Positions 43,301 to 54,000 of a stretch of 64,000 nucleotides of DNA are shown one piece after another; position 1 is the stretch's first letter, and the number at the start of each line of letters is the position of its first letter. The stretch is from Saccharopolyspora endophytica (lineage in GTDB: Bacteria > Actinomycetota > Actinomycetes > Mycobacteriales > Pseudonocardiaceae), in assembly GCF_018070075.1 (NCBI RefSeq), contig NZ_JAGPXE010000011.1, positions 1-64,000 of the forward strand, read 5' to 3'. The position numbers and the translations under genes were made by a program. The notes beneath the pieces are model-generated. The model made no database searches and had not been told where the DNA came from. It was given only the letters and a program-made list of their open reading frames with translations.

Positions 43301-44764
43301 TCAGCCGTTGATCACCACACGAGGTTCGGTCACCGGCGACAGCGTGGCTCTGGCCTTGATCAGGGCGACCAGGGCCTCGGCGTCGACGATTCCGGCAGGT
43401 GTGCGCACCGCGGCGGTGGCGAAGGCCGGGATTTGCTGGACGTTGAAGTTCGTGATCGCGAGCGAGTAGGTGGCGTTCGGGTCGACCGGCTCGCCGCTCT
43501 CCAAGCGGAGCTCGGAGATGCGAGCGCCTGCTGGAGCGCTCGGGGTGTAGTGGAAGGTGAAGCCCGACGGCCGGGCCTGATCACCGCCCTCCGACTGCTC
43601 GATGCCCTCCTCGAGCTGAGCTCCGGTGACCTCGATGACCGAGACCTGGTTGCCGAACGGCAGCACCGAGTAGGCGTCACGCAACCGGACCTCGGGCCCG
43701 GGGATGTCCGCCCGTGCGCCGCCGCTGTTCATCCAGCCCAGATCGGCCGCTCCCCACGCCCGGAACGCGTCGGCGGCCAGGTAGCGGGTGTTCTCGCGGT
43801 CCAGCGGGGCGGTGGTCGTGGCGATCTGCTCGCCGAGCTTGCGCTCCAGGTCGGCGACGTAGAAGTCCTCGAACTCCTGCATCGCCGGATCGGGCGCGAC
43901 CGTCTCGTCGACGTCGAGGACCTCGTGGTCGAGGCGCACCCCGTCGTTGCCGGCAGTCATGTCGAGGCGGACGACACTACCCATGTTCCCCTCCGGGGCG
44001 AGCACGAGTCGGCCGTCGTGGCGGACCGTGATCTCGGAGGCGCTGTCGTAGCTGTTCTCCTCGCGGAATGCCGCGGAGATCTCGGGCACCTCGTCGAGCA
44101 GCCGCTGGTTGGCATCGCGACTGATCTGGGTGACGGCCACGATGACGTCGACGTCCTGCTCCTGGAGCCGGCGCACCGCGTCCTGCGCCGCCGGCACGGG
44201 GTCGACATCGGTCAAGGTACCGGCCGTGGTGGTGTTGCCCATGTCCTCGGTGAGCCCGATGTAGCCCACGTTCACGTCGCCCACGCGCTGGGTGCGCGTC
44301 CGCGCTTGCGGGAGGAAGGGTTTGCCGTCGCTGCGAACGATGTTGGTCGACACCCACGGGAAATCGGACGCCTTGACCAGTTCCTCGGTGTTGGCGACGC
44401 CGAAGTCGAAATCGTGCTGGCCGAAGTTGGCCACCTGCACGCCCATCCGGTTGAACGCCTCGACGAGGGGAAAGCCGTGGTAGACACCGCCGAACAGCGT
44501 GCCGCCCGCCAGATCGCCTCCGAAAACCGCGGCCGATCCCTGGTGTTCGGCCCGCTGGGCGTCCAGCACCGAGGAAACCCGGGCCACGCCACCGCGCCAG
44601 CCGTCGTCCTGCAGCACCGGCGACACGTCGTGCGCGTCCTGGAAGTACAGCAGCGACCCATGCCGTTCCGGTGGCGCACCGTGCGCCGGGGTGGTCACCG
44701 CCACCAGCGCCAATGACGCTCCGACCGCGACGACCACCCGCTGTGCGACGAATCTGACGTTCAT
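43301..44764 (-). CDS. Exported 5'-nucleotidase/metallophosphatase
   Basis: A 487-residue secreted protein. The signal peptide is FVAQRVVVAVGASLALVAV with an Ala-X-Ala region. The metallophosphoesterase domain shows YFQDAHDVSP, AVFGGDLAGGTLFGG and NFGQHDFDFG, the last replacing the usual GNHEFD with GQHDFD. That change affects the conserved Asn, which could lower activity. The C-terminal 5'-nucleotidase substrate domain has WMNSGGARADIPGP and VLPFGNQVSVIEVTG. It should release phosphate and nucleosides from nucleotides. The ATG at 44764 is chosen because the signal peptide starts there. Confidence 0.83.
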   Translation of the reverse strand: MNVRFVAQRVVVAVGASLALVAVTTPAHGAPPERHGSLLYFQDAHDVSPVLQDDGWRGGVARVSSVLDAQRAEHQGSAAVFGGDLAGGTLFGGVYHGFPLVEAFNRMGVQVANFGQHDFDFGVANTEELVKASDFPWVSTNIVRSDGKPFLPQARTRTQRVGDVNVGYIGLTEDMGNTTTAGTLTDVDPVPAAQDAVRRLQEQDVDVIVAVTQISRDANQRLLDEVPEISAAFREENSYDSASEITVRHDGRLVLAPEGNMGSVVRLDMTAGNDGVRLDHEVLDVDETVAPDPAMQEFEDFYVADLERKLGEQIATTTAPLDRENTRYLAADAFRAWGAADLGWMNSGGARADIPGPEVRLRDAYSVLPFGNQVSVIEVTGAQLEEGIEQSEGGDQARPSGFTFHYTPSAPAGARISELRLESGEPVDPNATYSLAITNFNVQQIPAFATAAVRTPAGIVDAEALVALIKARATLSPVTEPRVVING

Positions 44765-44873
44765 GCCCCTGTTTCTAGCCCCGGACGCCGTCTGGTGGAC
44801 CACGTCCACGTGAACACCGGGAAGGACCGGACAAATGGTTCGGTCCGGACATCCGGAGCCGGTAGTGACAGCG

Positions 44874-44919
44874 GAGTGCGGGTGCTGCCGGGCCACCGGC
44901 CCTGGCACCACCCGCACTC
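44874..44919 (-). terminator. Terminator after the SSS symporter gene
   Basis: GAGTGCGGGTG (44874-44884) and CACCCGCACTC (44909-44919) form a perfect 11-bp stem with further imperfect pairing inside, 25 bp after the symporter stop. Confidence 0.65.
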
Positions 44920-44944
44920 GTCACGAGGAACCGGCCGTCGGCTC

Positions 44945-46435
44945 TCAGGCCCGCGACGGTTCCGCCGGGTCCGCGTCACGCGCGAGCTTCTCCGTGATCT
45001 CCTCGGCCGCCGCGGGCGCGTCCCGGAGAACGGCGCCGATGCCGACGAACAGCACGAGCGACACGAGCACGGGAGTGACCACCGTGATCGCGTCGTTGAG
45101 GTGCCACGCGTACTTGGTCAGCGCGTAGGAGAGGAGCCCGCCGCCCCACGAGATCAGCGCCGTGGTCGGCCCGACGTGGCGGAACGGGCGCAGCATGCCG
45201 AGCATCATCGGGATGGAGATCGGTCCGATCAGCGCCCCCACCCAGGTCACGATGATCGAGAGCACGCCGCCCAGATTCTCCGCGTTGATCGCGATGATCA
45301 CGCTCAGGAGCACGAAGATCACGGTCAGGTAGCGTCCTGTCCGCAACGCCTGCTGGTCGGTGAAGTTCTTGGCGCGCTTCCAGACGTTGGGCAGCACGTC
45401 GCGGGTCATGACCGCGGAGATGGCGTTGGCGTCGGACGCGGCCATGGCCATGGTGTGCGAGAAGACTCCCACCAGCACCAGTCCCAGCAACCCCGCAGGC
45501 AGGAAGTCCAGGGCCATCTGGGCGTAGACGTCCTGCGACTTCTCGACCTCCACCAGCAGAGGTGCGGCGAACATCGGCAGCATCAGGACGATGGGCCACA
45601 CGAGGTACAGGAAGCTCGACAGCAGAGCGGTGTTGCGCGCCTGGGTGGAGCTCGGCGTCGCGAGGTAGCGCTGCGCGAGGTTCCACATGCCGCCGTTGTA
45701 CTCGAAGGTCTTGACGAGGATGTAGACGATGACGAAGTACATCGGGTACTCGCTCGTCGTCGGGTCGGTGTGCCCCTCGGGCAACGCGCCCCAGAAGTCC
45801 AGGTAGTTCAAACCCCGGGCGGACAAGGCGGATCCGACGGCCACGAGCATGGCGAACGCGGCCAGGCCCTGGATCACGAACTGCCCGAGTTCGGTGAGCG
45901 CGTCGGCCCACAGACCACCCGCGGTGCAGTACAGCAAGGTCACGCCCGCCGTGATGATCACGCCCCACACCAGGGGAACGCCCACGAACTTGTCCAGCAG
46001 CAGTGCGACCGCCGACCACTTCGCGGCCACGTCGAAGATCTTGAGCAGGGACCCGCTCCACGCCAGCACCTGCTGGGTGGGCACGTTGAACCGGGCCGCC
46101 AGGTACTCCAGCGGGGACGCGATGTCGTAGCGGGATCGCAGCCGGTTCCACTTCGGTGCGAACAGGAACGCGCCGATGCCGGTGGCGACCGCGAGCGGGA
46201 ACATGAACACCACGTAGGAGACGATCCCCTGGTCGTAGGCGACCCCGGCGTAGGCGACGAAGACCACCGCGCTGTAGCCGGACATGTGATGCGAGATGCC
46301 GGCCAGCCACCACGGCATCTTCCCGCCGGCGGTGAAGTAATCAGCGGCGTTGGAGACCTGGCGGTGCGCCCACACACCGATCGCGATCATCACGACGAAA
46401 TATCCTGCTATGACCACCCAGTCCAACAGGTGCAT
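44945..46435 (-). CDS. Sodium:solute symporter (SSS family)
   Basis: A 496-residue carrier with about 13 hydrophobic segments. LeuT-fold SSS motifs are visible: AADYFTAGGKMPWWLAGISH near the N-terminus, TAGGLWADALTELGQFVIQG in the middle, and FSHTMAMAASDANAISAVMT, which holds sodium-site residues. It belongs to the sugar/organic-acid type; the substrate is not determinable. The upstream 306-bp region carries an element shared with the promoter region of the GH3 gene, so it may import the sugar that the exported GH3 enzyme releases. Confidence 0.85.
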   Translation of the reverse strand: MHLLDWVVIAGYFVVMIAIGVWAHRQVSNAADYFTAGGKMPWWLAGISHHMSGYSAVVFVAYAGVAYDQGIVSYVVFMFPLAVATGIGAFLFAPKWNRLRSRYDIASPLEYLAARFNVPTQQVLAWSGSLLKIFDVAAKWSAVALLLDKFVGVPLVWGVIITAGVTLLYCTAGGLWADALTELGQFVIQGLAAFAMLVAVGSALSARGLNYLDFWGALPEGHTDPTTSEYPMYFVIVYILVKTFEYNGGMWNLAQRYLATPSSTQARNTALLSSFLYLVWPIVLMLPMFAAPLLVEVEKSQDVYAQMALDFLPAGLLGLVLVGVFSHTMAMAASDANAISAVMTRDVLPNVWKRAKNFTDQQALRTGRYLTVIFVLLSVIIAINAENLGGVLSIIVTWVGALIGPISIPMMLGMLRPFRHVGPTTALISWGGGLLSYALTKYAWHLNDAITVVTPVLVSLVLFVGIGAVLRDAPAAAEEITEKLARDADPAEPSRA

Positions 46436-46741
46436 ATCGGGTCTTCCTTCCCTGTGCCGGCGGGATCAGCTCTCCACCGGCGGTCACATCGTTGTGCGGA
46501 AGCCACTTCCGCCGCGGATCGGTGCGCAGGCCCGGCGGAGGAACGTCCACTTCCCGCGGCGTCTTGCGGCCGTGCGCGTGGTCGTTGCGTCCTCCTCGAA
46601 CCGCAGGCCGCAGCATCCTGACTTCGCAACCCCTTCGGCAACGAGTTGCCACCAGTTGCCTTCGATCTCCCGTCGGTTACCTCGACGGGCCGGTCGCGGA
46701 TGCGTTGCGACCGACCCGTCGGCTTGCCTGCCGCCGTTCCC
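46436..46741. promoter_or_regulatory. SSS promoter region with GGCAACT repeats (306 bp, no gene)
   Basis: No convincing gene. At 46639-46660, on the minus strand, two GGCAACT heptamers lie 10 bp apart (one helical turn), and GGCAAC-GA-GTTGCC at 46637-46650 is palindromic. The same arrangement recurs upstream of the GH3 gene. The end next to GH3 holds its terminator (46683-46721). Confidence 0.5.
46683..46721 (-). terminator. Terminator after the GH3 gene
   Basis: CGACGGG and CGGTCGC (46683-46689, 46691-46697) pair with GCGACCG and CCCGTCG (46707-46713, 46715-46721), a 14-bp stem with one mismatch, 21 bp after the GH3 stop. Confidence 0.7.
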
Positions 46742-48877
46742 TCAGCGCTCGTAGGACAGGCCGAATCCGAACCGGTAGGCGTTGCCCGCGTCGTTGACGT
46801 AGGCGTAGCCCGGTTCGTCGTACCCGGGGACGTCCGGAGCGTTGCGGTTCACCGCTTCCAGGCTCGCCGGTAGCGTGACCGGCAACGTGCCGGTCGGGTT
46901 CACCTCGCCCCGGATGACGTCGACGACCGCCTCGGGCTTGGCGTCGAACATCGCGAGCATCGCGTCCGCACCAGGTTCGACCGCGCCGACCAGCCACGGG
47001 TTGGTCATGTTGATCCCCACGACGTTCTTGTCGACCTGGGACTGGATCTGTTGGATCCGCGCCACGTCGATGCCCGTGCGCTCACCGAGCTCGACCGACA
47101 ACCCGTCCCCGGAGTCGTCGCGAAGTTCCAAGCTCGGCACGACCGCGAGGAAGGCGTGCGTGGCCTCTTCCGGACGCGGGACCACGGTGATCGACGGGTC
47201 GTGCTCCTGGATCCTCTCGGCCAGAGCCGCGCTCTGCTCAGCCGCACCGTCCTTGGCGAAAACCTCGACGTAGAGCTTCACCTGTCCGACCTCGGCGTCG
47301 GTGATCGGGAGCGTGCGCTGGTCGTTGCGCATCAGGACGACGGATTTGCGGTGCGCCTCGTCCGCCCTGGCCTGCGACCTCGGATCGTCAGCGATCTGCT
47401 GGGCCCGCTGCGGGTCCCGGTAGGGGTCTTCGAACAAGCCGAGGTCGAACATCTCCCGGAGCAGGAACCTCACCGAGCGGTCCAGGTCGCTCTCCCGGAC
47501 CAGTCCGTCGCGCACCGCCTGCAGGAGATGGCTGGGATCGGCTTCCCCGGAGAACAGGTTCGTGCCCGCGTCGATGCCCTTGGCGAACCGCTCCGGACGG
47601 CTGAGGTCCTCGACGCCCCACGGCATCGCGGTGGTGATGCTCGTATCGCTGTTGACGTATCCGGAGAACCCCATCGTGTCGCGCAGCAGTCCCTGCAGAA
47701 CGGGCTTGTTGTAGGCGAACCCGACCTCCTCGAACTGCTGCTGCGGCGAGAACCACAGGTGACGCGGCAGCTGCTGCGCGCTGCCGTCGTTCCGGGGCTT
47801 GGAGTAGTACGGCATGATCGAGGTCGTACCGGCATCGAGCGCGGCTTGGAACGGCGGCAGGTGGTACCGCTCGAGACTGCCCTCGGTCGGGTAGAACTGG
47901 TCCTGTCCCCAGGAGTAGTGCGGGTCCTGGCCGTCCTTGCGCGCTCCGCCGCCGGGAAAGTGCTTCGTGGTCAGCGAAACGCTCTCCGAGGAGAGCCGCT
48001 CGCCCTGGAAACCGCGCACCACCGCGCCGATCATGTCGGCGGCGAGCTCGGGGTGCTCGCCGAAGGTGCCGCTCGCGCGGGTCCAGCGGGGCTCGGTGGC
48101 GGTGTCGGCCATGTACATGTAGCCCTTGTGGATCCCGGCCGCACGCCACTCCTTCGCCGCGATGCCACCGAACTCCTCGACCAGACCGGGGTCGCGCGTC
48201 GCCGCCAAGCCCAGCTCGCCAGGCCACGTCGAGAACTTCCCGCTCGCCTCCGCGACACCGAACCGGCCACCGGAGAGGTGATTTCGAGGATTGGAGGTCA
48301 TCACCACCGGGATCCCGAGACGAGTTCCCTCGGCGATCTCCTGCAACGCGTTCGTCCACTTCGCGAGGTCGGCGGGTTCGGGGTTGTCGCGGACGATGAA
48401 GTGCCGCAGGTTGCGCTCACCGATGCCCGCGGTGGCCCCCGACGAGCTCAGCACCGGCTGGTCGAAGGGCTTTCCGTCCCAGCTGTTGGTGGTGTCCCAC
48501 TCGTCCTGCTCGCAGACGAGCTCTCGACCGCCCCCGTCGCCGCAGCGCGAGCTCGATCCCATGTAGTGCGAGGAGATCAGCATCATGCCCGCCTTCTCCT
48601 CGACGGTCATGCGGGCCGACAGGTCCTGGGCGCGCACCTCAGCGGGCAGGCGCCAGTCCTCGTACGCGTCGAGCGCGCCGCTGCCGTTCAGGTCGCGGAA
48701 CCGGTCTCCGCCGACCTCGATCACGTTCTTCACCCGGGCCTCGACAACCGGTTCGTCCTCACCGGGCTGCGTTCCCGGCGGCGCTGCCGCCGACGTCCCC
48801 GCGAACAGGAAGACGGTGGGGATTGCCACGGCGACGACAGCGCCTCGACGTCTCCGACGCCTGGGCCAAAGGCTCAT
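46742..48877 (-). CDS. Exported glycoside hydrolase family 3 (beta-glucosidase-like)
   Basis: A 711-residue secreted enzyme. The signal peptide follows WPRRRRRRGAVVAVAIPTVF and ends in an Ala-rich site. GH3 domain 1 shows MTVEEKAGMMLIS, LGIPVVMTSNPRNH, SLTTKHFPGGGARKDG and the nucleophile region GYVNSDTSITTAMPWGVED, an unusual SDT where most members have SDW. Domain 2 has KSVVLMRNDQRTLPI and a C-terminal LPVTLP. It probably trims beta-linked oligosaccharides. AAAGGAG lies upstream of the ATG at 48877; the frame extends to 49006 without support. Confidence 0.87.
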   Translation of the reverse strand: MSLWPRRRRRRGAVVAVAIPTVFLFAGTSAAAPPGTQPGEDEPVVEARVKNVIEVGGDRFRDLNGSGALDAYEDWRLPAEVRAQDLSARMTVEEKAGMMLISSHYMGSSSRCGDGGGRELVCEQDEWDTTNSWDGKPFDQPVLSSSGATAGIGERNLRHFIVRDNPEPADLAKWTNALQEIAEGTRLGIPVVMTSNPRNHLSGGRFGVAEASGKFSTWPGELGLAATRDPGLVEEFGGIAAKEWRAAGIHKGYMYMADTATEPRWTRASGTFGEHPELAADMIGAVVRGFQGERLSSESVSLTTKHFPGGGARKDGQDPHYSWGQDQFYPTEGSLERYHLPPFQAALDAGTTSIMPYYSKPRNDGSAQQLPRHLWFSPQQQFEEVGFAYNKPVLQGLLRDTMGFSGYVNSDTSITTAMPWGVEDLSRPERFAKGIDAGTNLFSGEADPSHLLQAVRDGLVRESDLDRSVRFLLREMFDLGLFEDPYRDPQRAQQIADDPRSQARADEAHRKSVVLMRNDQRTLPITDAEVGQVKLYVEVFAKDGAAEQSAALAERIQEHDPSITVVPRPEEATHAFLAVVPSLELRDDSGDGLSVELGERTGIDVARIQQIQSQVDKNVVGINMTNPWLVGAVEPGADAMLAMFDAKPEAVVDVIRGEVNPTGTLPVTLPASLEAVNRNAPDVPGYDEPGYAYVNDAGNAYRFGFGLSYER

Positions 48878-49003
48878 CTGGCGTTCTCCTTTGAACGTGC
48901 GAAGCTGAACGCCCGCCCGTCGGAGCAGTGCCCGAAAGCACAGGCGCAGACGGCGGCTGATCAGCTCGAGCCGATCCACCATCGCCGGGTCGCCGGGTGC
49001 GCT

Positions 49004-49025
49004 CAACGAGTTGCCAGCAGTTGCC
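49004..49025. promoter_or_regulatory. GGCAACT-repeat element upstream of the GH3 gene
   Basis: This 22-bp segment matches 46639-46660 upstream of the SSS symporter at 21 of 22 positions. Read toward the gene it contains two GGCAACT heptamers spaced 10 bp apart. A shared regulator of both genes is likely. Confidence 0.55.
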
Positions 49026-49099
49026 CGGCGTTCGTCAGGGATCGGCGATCAGATCCGAAGACCGGTGTCTCCCTGGAAGTGCCGGCCCGCGCGCCGCCG

Positions 49100-50685
49100 T
49101 CAGAGGGCGGAGGCGAACACCAGGGGTACCAGCGTGTACATGACCAGCATGATGAGCAGCAGGGAGAGCGCGTTGAGCCAGACGCCGGCGCGGGCCATCT
49201 GCTTGATGGAGACCTCGCCGGAGCCGAAGGCCACGGCGTTCGACGGGGTCGCCACCGGCAGCATGTAGGCCGAGCACACCGCCAAGGTCACCGCGATGGT
49301 CATGAACAGCGGGTCCAGGCCGAGTCCCACGGCCACGGCACCGAAGATCGGGAAGAACGCGGCCGCGGTGGCCGTGTTCGACGTGAGCTCGGTCAGCGCG
49401 AGGCTGACGACGACGACAACGAGCAGCACCAGCCAGGACGGCACGCCGACCAGCCCGCCGACCTGCCCGCCGAGCCACTCGCTGAAGCCGGTGGCCGTGA
49501 ACATCGCCGACAGCGACAAGCCGCCACCGAACAGCAGCAACAGGCCCCAGGGGATCTCCTTGGCCGCGGACCAGCGCAGGAGCGGCGTGCCGTCGCGGTT
49601 CACCGAGCGCTTCTCCGCGGGCACCAGGAAGCAGGCGATGGCGGCGGCCATGGCGACCTGGGTGTCGGAGATCGTGCCGAGGAACGGCAGGGCCTTGTCC
49701 ACGGCCGGGATGTCGGCGATGAAGGGCACGAAGACCCAGAAGAAGATCGCGAACAGGAAGATCGTGCCCACGCGGCGTTCCGGCGTGGTCATGCGTCCGA
49801 GCTTCGCCAGTTCGGACCGGATCATCTCGGCACCGCCGGGGATTTCGTCGACCTCCGCGCGGAAGACCAGCTTGGTCAGCACGAGCCAGGCCACGGCGAG
49901 CATGACGACGGCCCACGGCACGCCCACCAGCATCCAGTGGCCGAACTGCAGGTCGAAGTCGTGGGCCTTGCCGAGGTAGGCCTTCATCAGGGCCATCGGG
50001 GCTGCCCGATCAGGGTCGCGGTGGAGCCGATCGTCACGCCGTAGGCGACGCCCAGCAGCATCGACGCGGCGAACTTCGTGCCCGCGGCCTGCTCGTCCAC
50101 CGATCGCACCAGCTGCAGGATGGATACCGCGATGGGCACCATGATCACGGCCGTCGCCGTGTTGGAAACCCAAGCCGAGATGAAGGCGGACGCGGCCATC
50201 AGGCCGAACACGATCTGGGCGGGCCGGGTTCCGACGGCCCGGATCGTCAGCAACGCCACCCGCAGGTGCAGGTTGGCCTTCTCCGTGGCCAGACCGAGGA
50301 TGACACCGCCCATCACGAGGAAGACGACCGAGTCCGCGTAGGGAGCTGCGACCTCCTTCATGCTGCCCATGCCGAACATCGGGAACAGGACCAGGGGCAG
50401 CAGCGAGGTCACCGGGATGGGCGCCGCCTCGGTCATCCACCAGATCGCCATCCAGAGCGCGCACCCTGCCACCGCGCGCCCCTCGAAGGACAACGAGGAC
50501 GGCAGGACCAGAGCCAGCACCAGGCCGGCCACCGGCCCCAGGGCCAAGAGCCACCAGCGGCGCTGCCCACCGGGGTCGAGAGCGTCGCCCTTCTGCTCCG
50601 CGGCCGAGGGGGCGGAGTTCTCCGCGGTCTCGGGTCCTGCGGCCGATGACGGCGAGTCCGACGCTCCGCTCAGCGGGTTGCTCAT
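49100..50685 (-). pseudogene. DASS/SLC13-type anion symporter, broken by a one-base deletion
   Basis: Two frames join into one carrier of about 528 residues. The first (from the ATG at 50685) has LWMAIWWMTEAAPIPVTSLL, VSNTATAVIMVPIAVSILQ and TIGSTATLIGQP, then shifts and stops at 49987. The second continues ALMKAYLGKAHDFDL, NTATAAAFFPIFGAVAV and PVATPSNAVAFGSGEVS, the second SNT/TPSNA repeat, and ends at 49100. One extra base in the G-run 49998-50001 restores IGQPPMALMKAYL, close to the expected GTPPNA loop. Intact relatives import sodium-coupled dicarboxylates or sulfate. Real inactivation and a sequence error are both possible. Confidence 0.8.
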
Positions 50686-51025
50686 TGCACTGCCCTCGAA
50701 TCCACGCTGGAAGTGACCGGATTTCAGTGGAAATCCGGGTCCCGATCTCCACTGAGATCCCGGTCCCTGACCGCGGTGAGACGGGGAGACGTTGCTGAGA
50801 CCACGGGAATCTGAGATCTACCGAACCGTAAGCGGCTGAATCACAGAGGTGAAATACATGTTTCCGCGGGATTGATACATGCGGTGTCTCAATAGGTCGG
50901 AGTCGATCTTCCCGAAGACCGGGGTGTTCCGCGTGCAACGGCGACCGGGTGTTGCGCACGACCATCAGCTGGACGTCGGTGTCACCGGCCTGTTGCGCGG
51001 ATCGCGAGGGCAACGCCTCTCAGGT
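50686..51025. promoter_or_regulatory. DASS upstream region with two tandem palindromes (340 bp)
   Basis: No gene is supported here. CCGGATTTC-N4-GAAATCCGG (50717-50738) is perfect; a related repeat, GATCTC-N4-GAGATC (50744-50759), has its centre 24 bp away. Both lie just upstream of the DASS start and look like tandem operators. The half nearer the carboxylase gene holds two TACATG pairs and otherwise nothing I can assign. Confidence 0.5.
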
Positions 51026-54000
51026 TCAGGCTCGGGGTCGGAGCGTGCTGATCCAGCGGCGGGTGTCGGCGGGGTCGATGACGTCGTCGAGCTCGAAGGT
51101 GGTGGCCGCGCGCAGCGCGCGCCCTCGCTCGTAGGCCTCGGCCACCAGGCCGTCGTAGAGCTGCCGGCGCGCGGCCTCGTCGGGTGCGGCCGCGAGTTCC
51201 TTGCTGTAGCCCAGCCGGACCGAGCCCTCCAAACCCATACCGCCGATCTCACCGGCCGGCCACGCAACGGTGAACTGCGGAGCCCGGAACGAACCACCGG
51301 TCATCGCCATCGCACCCAGGCCGTAGCCCTTGCGGAGCACGACCGCGCCGAAGGGCACCGTCAGCCGGGCGCCGAGCACGAACAGCTCGCCGAAGCGCTT
51401 CACCGTCGCGTCCTTCTCCGCCTCCGGCCCGACCATGAATCCCGGTGTGTCGCACAGGGAGACGATCGGCAGCCCGCCCGATTCGCAGAGCGCCAGGAAG
51501 TCGCCCAGCTTGTCGGCGGCCTCGGCGTCGATGGCGCCGCCCAGGTGGTGACTGCTGTTGGCCACCAGGCCGTGCGCGACACCCTCCACCCGGACCAACG
51601 CCGTCACGATGCCCACGCCGTAGTCCGGGCGCAGCTCCAGCACCGAGCCCACGTCGACGATGGCATCGATGGCCTTGCGAACGTCGTACGCGCGCAACCG
51701 GTTCTCGGGCACCACGTGCCGGGCCAGGCGCGGATCGGGCGCCCCCCACTCGACGCCCTCTCCCGGGGACAGCGGGCTCTGGAAGTACGACAGGTACCGG
51801 CGCGCCAGCTCAACGGCGTGCTCGTCGTCCCTGGCGACCAGGTCCACGACGCCGTTGCGGCGCTGCACGTCGATGGGGCCGATGTCCTCGGGCCGGTACT
51901 CCCCCAGCCCACCGCCGGAGATCATCGCGGGGCCGCCCATGCCGATGTTCGCGTCGGGGGTGGCGATCACGACGTCGCAGGCACCGGCGAGGGCGGCGTT
52001 CCCCGCGAAGCAGCGCCCGGAGACGATCGCCACCGTCGGCGCACCGCCGCGCAGCGAACCCAGCAGGCGGAACGTCGGAACGTCCAGTCCCGCAACGAGA
52101 TCCACGTCGGTGTCACCGGGTCGGCCACCACCGCCCTCGGCGAACAGCACCACGGGCACCTTCCGGTCCCGGGCCACGCAGAGGATCCGGTCGGTCTTGG
52201 CGTGGTTGCGCATGCCCTGTGTCCCGGCGAGCACCGTGTAGTCGTAGGAGATCACCACGGTCTCAGCCGCCGCCCGGCCGAAGCGCTGCGCGCCGATGGT
52301 GGCGACGCCTCCGACCAGCCCGTCGGCCGGGGTGTTGGTGATCAGGTCCTGTTCGGACCGTCGGCTGCGCTGGGCCGCGAGGACCAGCGACCCGTACTCG
52401 ACGAAGCTGCCCGGATCCACCAGGTCGCCGATGTTCTCGCGCGCGGTCCGGCGACCCAGCCGGTGGCGCTTGGCCACCGCTTCGGGACGAGCCGAGTCCT
52501 GGGTGATGGCCTGCCGCTCGCGCAGCTCGTCGAGGTCCGGACGGGAGGCGTCCAGGTCGAGCTCGAAGGCGGATTCGGCCTCCACCTCGTCGGTCCGCGC
52601 GAACACCACGAGCGGATCGCCGGGTGCCACCGTGCGGCCCGGCGGCACGAGTGCGCGCACCACGCGCGCCGCGTGATCGGCGGACAGGACGTGCTCCATC
52701 TTCATGGCCTCCAGCACCGCCAGCTGACCGCGCGCGGGGACCTCGTCGCCTGCAGCGGCGGCCGAGACGACGGTGCCCGCCATCGGAGCGCGCACGACCT
52801 CCTCCCCCGGGAGCACTTCCAACGCGGTACCGGATGAGGGCGTGGCGGTGCCGGAGCCCGCCCCGGCCACCAGTCGTTCGACGTGCTCCGCCAGGAACGC
52901 GGTGCTCACGGGACCTGCGCGCAGCTCGTCGTCGGCGAGCAGGGCGCGCAGGAAGGGGATGTTCGTGGCCGCACCCTCGATCGCGAACTCGCCCAGGGCC
53001 GCGTCGAGCTTGGCGAGGGCGGTGGCGCGGGTTCCCGCGCGCACGATCACCTTGGCCAGCAGGGAGTCGTACCGCGGGCTCACCACCAGGCCCGGCAGAC
53101 CGAAGGTGTCCACGCGGACACCCGGCCCGGTGGGCGGGGTGAACGTCGTGAGCGTGCCCGCGGTCGGCGTCGCGCCGCCGTCGGCGGTCATCGTCTCCAG
53201 GTTCACCCGGGCCTGCACCGCCGTGCCGGCAGTCGTCGTGGGTTCGCCGCGCACGCCGGACGCGTCGGCCACCACGCCGTCCGGGAGCGCGAGCTCGTGC
53301 AGCCCGGCTCCGTCGGCGAGGGCGAGCTGCGCGGCCACCAGGTCCACGCCGGTGATCTCCTCGGTGATGGTGTGCTCCACCTGGATTCGGGGGTTCACCT
53401 CCAGGAACGCGAACTCCTCGCCCCGCACCAGGAACTCCACCGTCGCCAGGCCGCGGTAGCCGAGGCTCGCGCACAGCCGCGCCGCGACCTCGTGCGCACC
53501 GCGACGCACCCCGGGCTCCAGCCCGGCCGCGGGGGCGATCTCCAGCAGCTTCTGGTGCCGCCGTTGCAGGCTGCAATCCCGGTCACCGAGCGCCAGGGCT
53601 GCCGTGCCGTCGGCGACCACTTGGACCTCGACGTGCCGGGCACCGTCGAACAGGGCCTCCGCGAACACCTCCCGGTTCCCGAAGCCCAGCTCGGCCTCGT
53701 CCGCGCACGCCCGGTACGCCTCGCCCACCGCGGCGGCGTCGCGAACCACCCGCATGCCACGACCGCCGCCACCGGCCAGCGCCTTGATCATGATGCCGCC
53801 CGGGTTCTCGGCGAGGAACGCGCGCACCTCGTCGGCCGTGGCGGAACCCGCGGTGGCGGGCAGCACGGGTGCGCCGACCGCCACCGCGGCGGCGCGGGCC
53901 GACACCTTGTCCCCCAGGGTTTCCAGGACCGCCGGGTCCGGTCCCGCGAAGGCGACGTTCGCCGCCGCGCAGGCTCGCGCGAATTCCGCGTTCTCCGAGA

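Noticed and set aside
50880..51025. Possible short gene upstream of the DASS region
   Set aside because: Several short frames exist on both strands but none has a ribosome-binding site, bias or recognisable motif.
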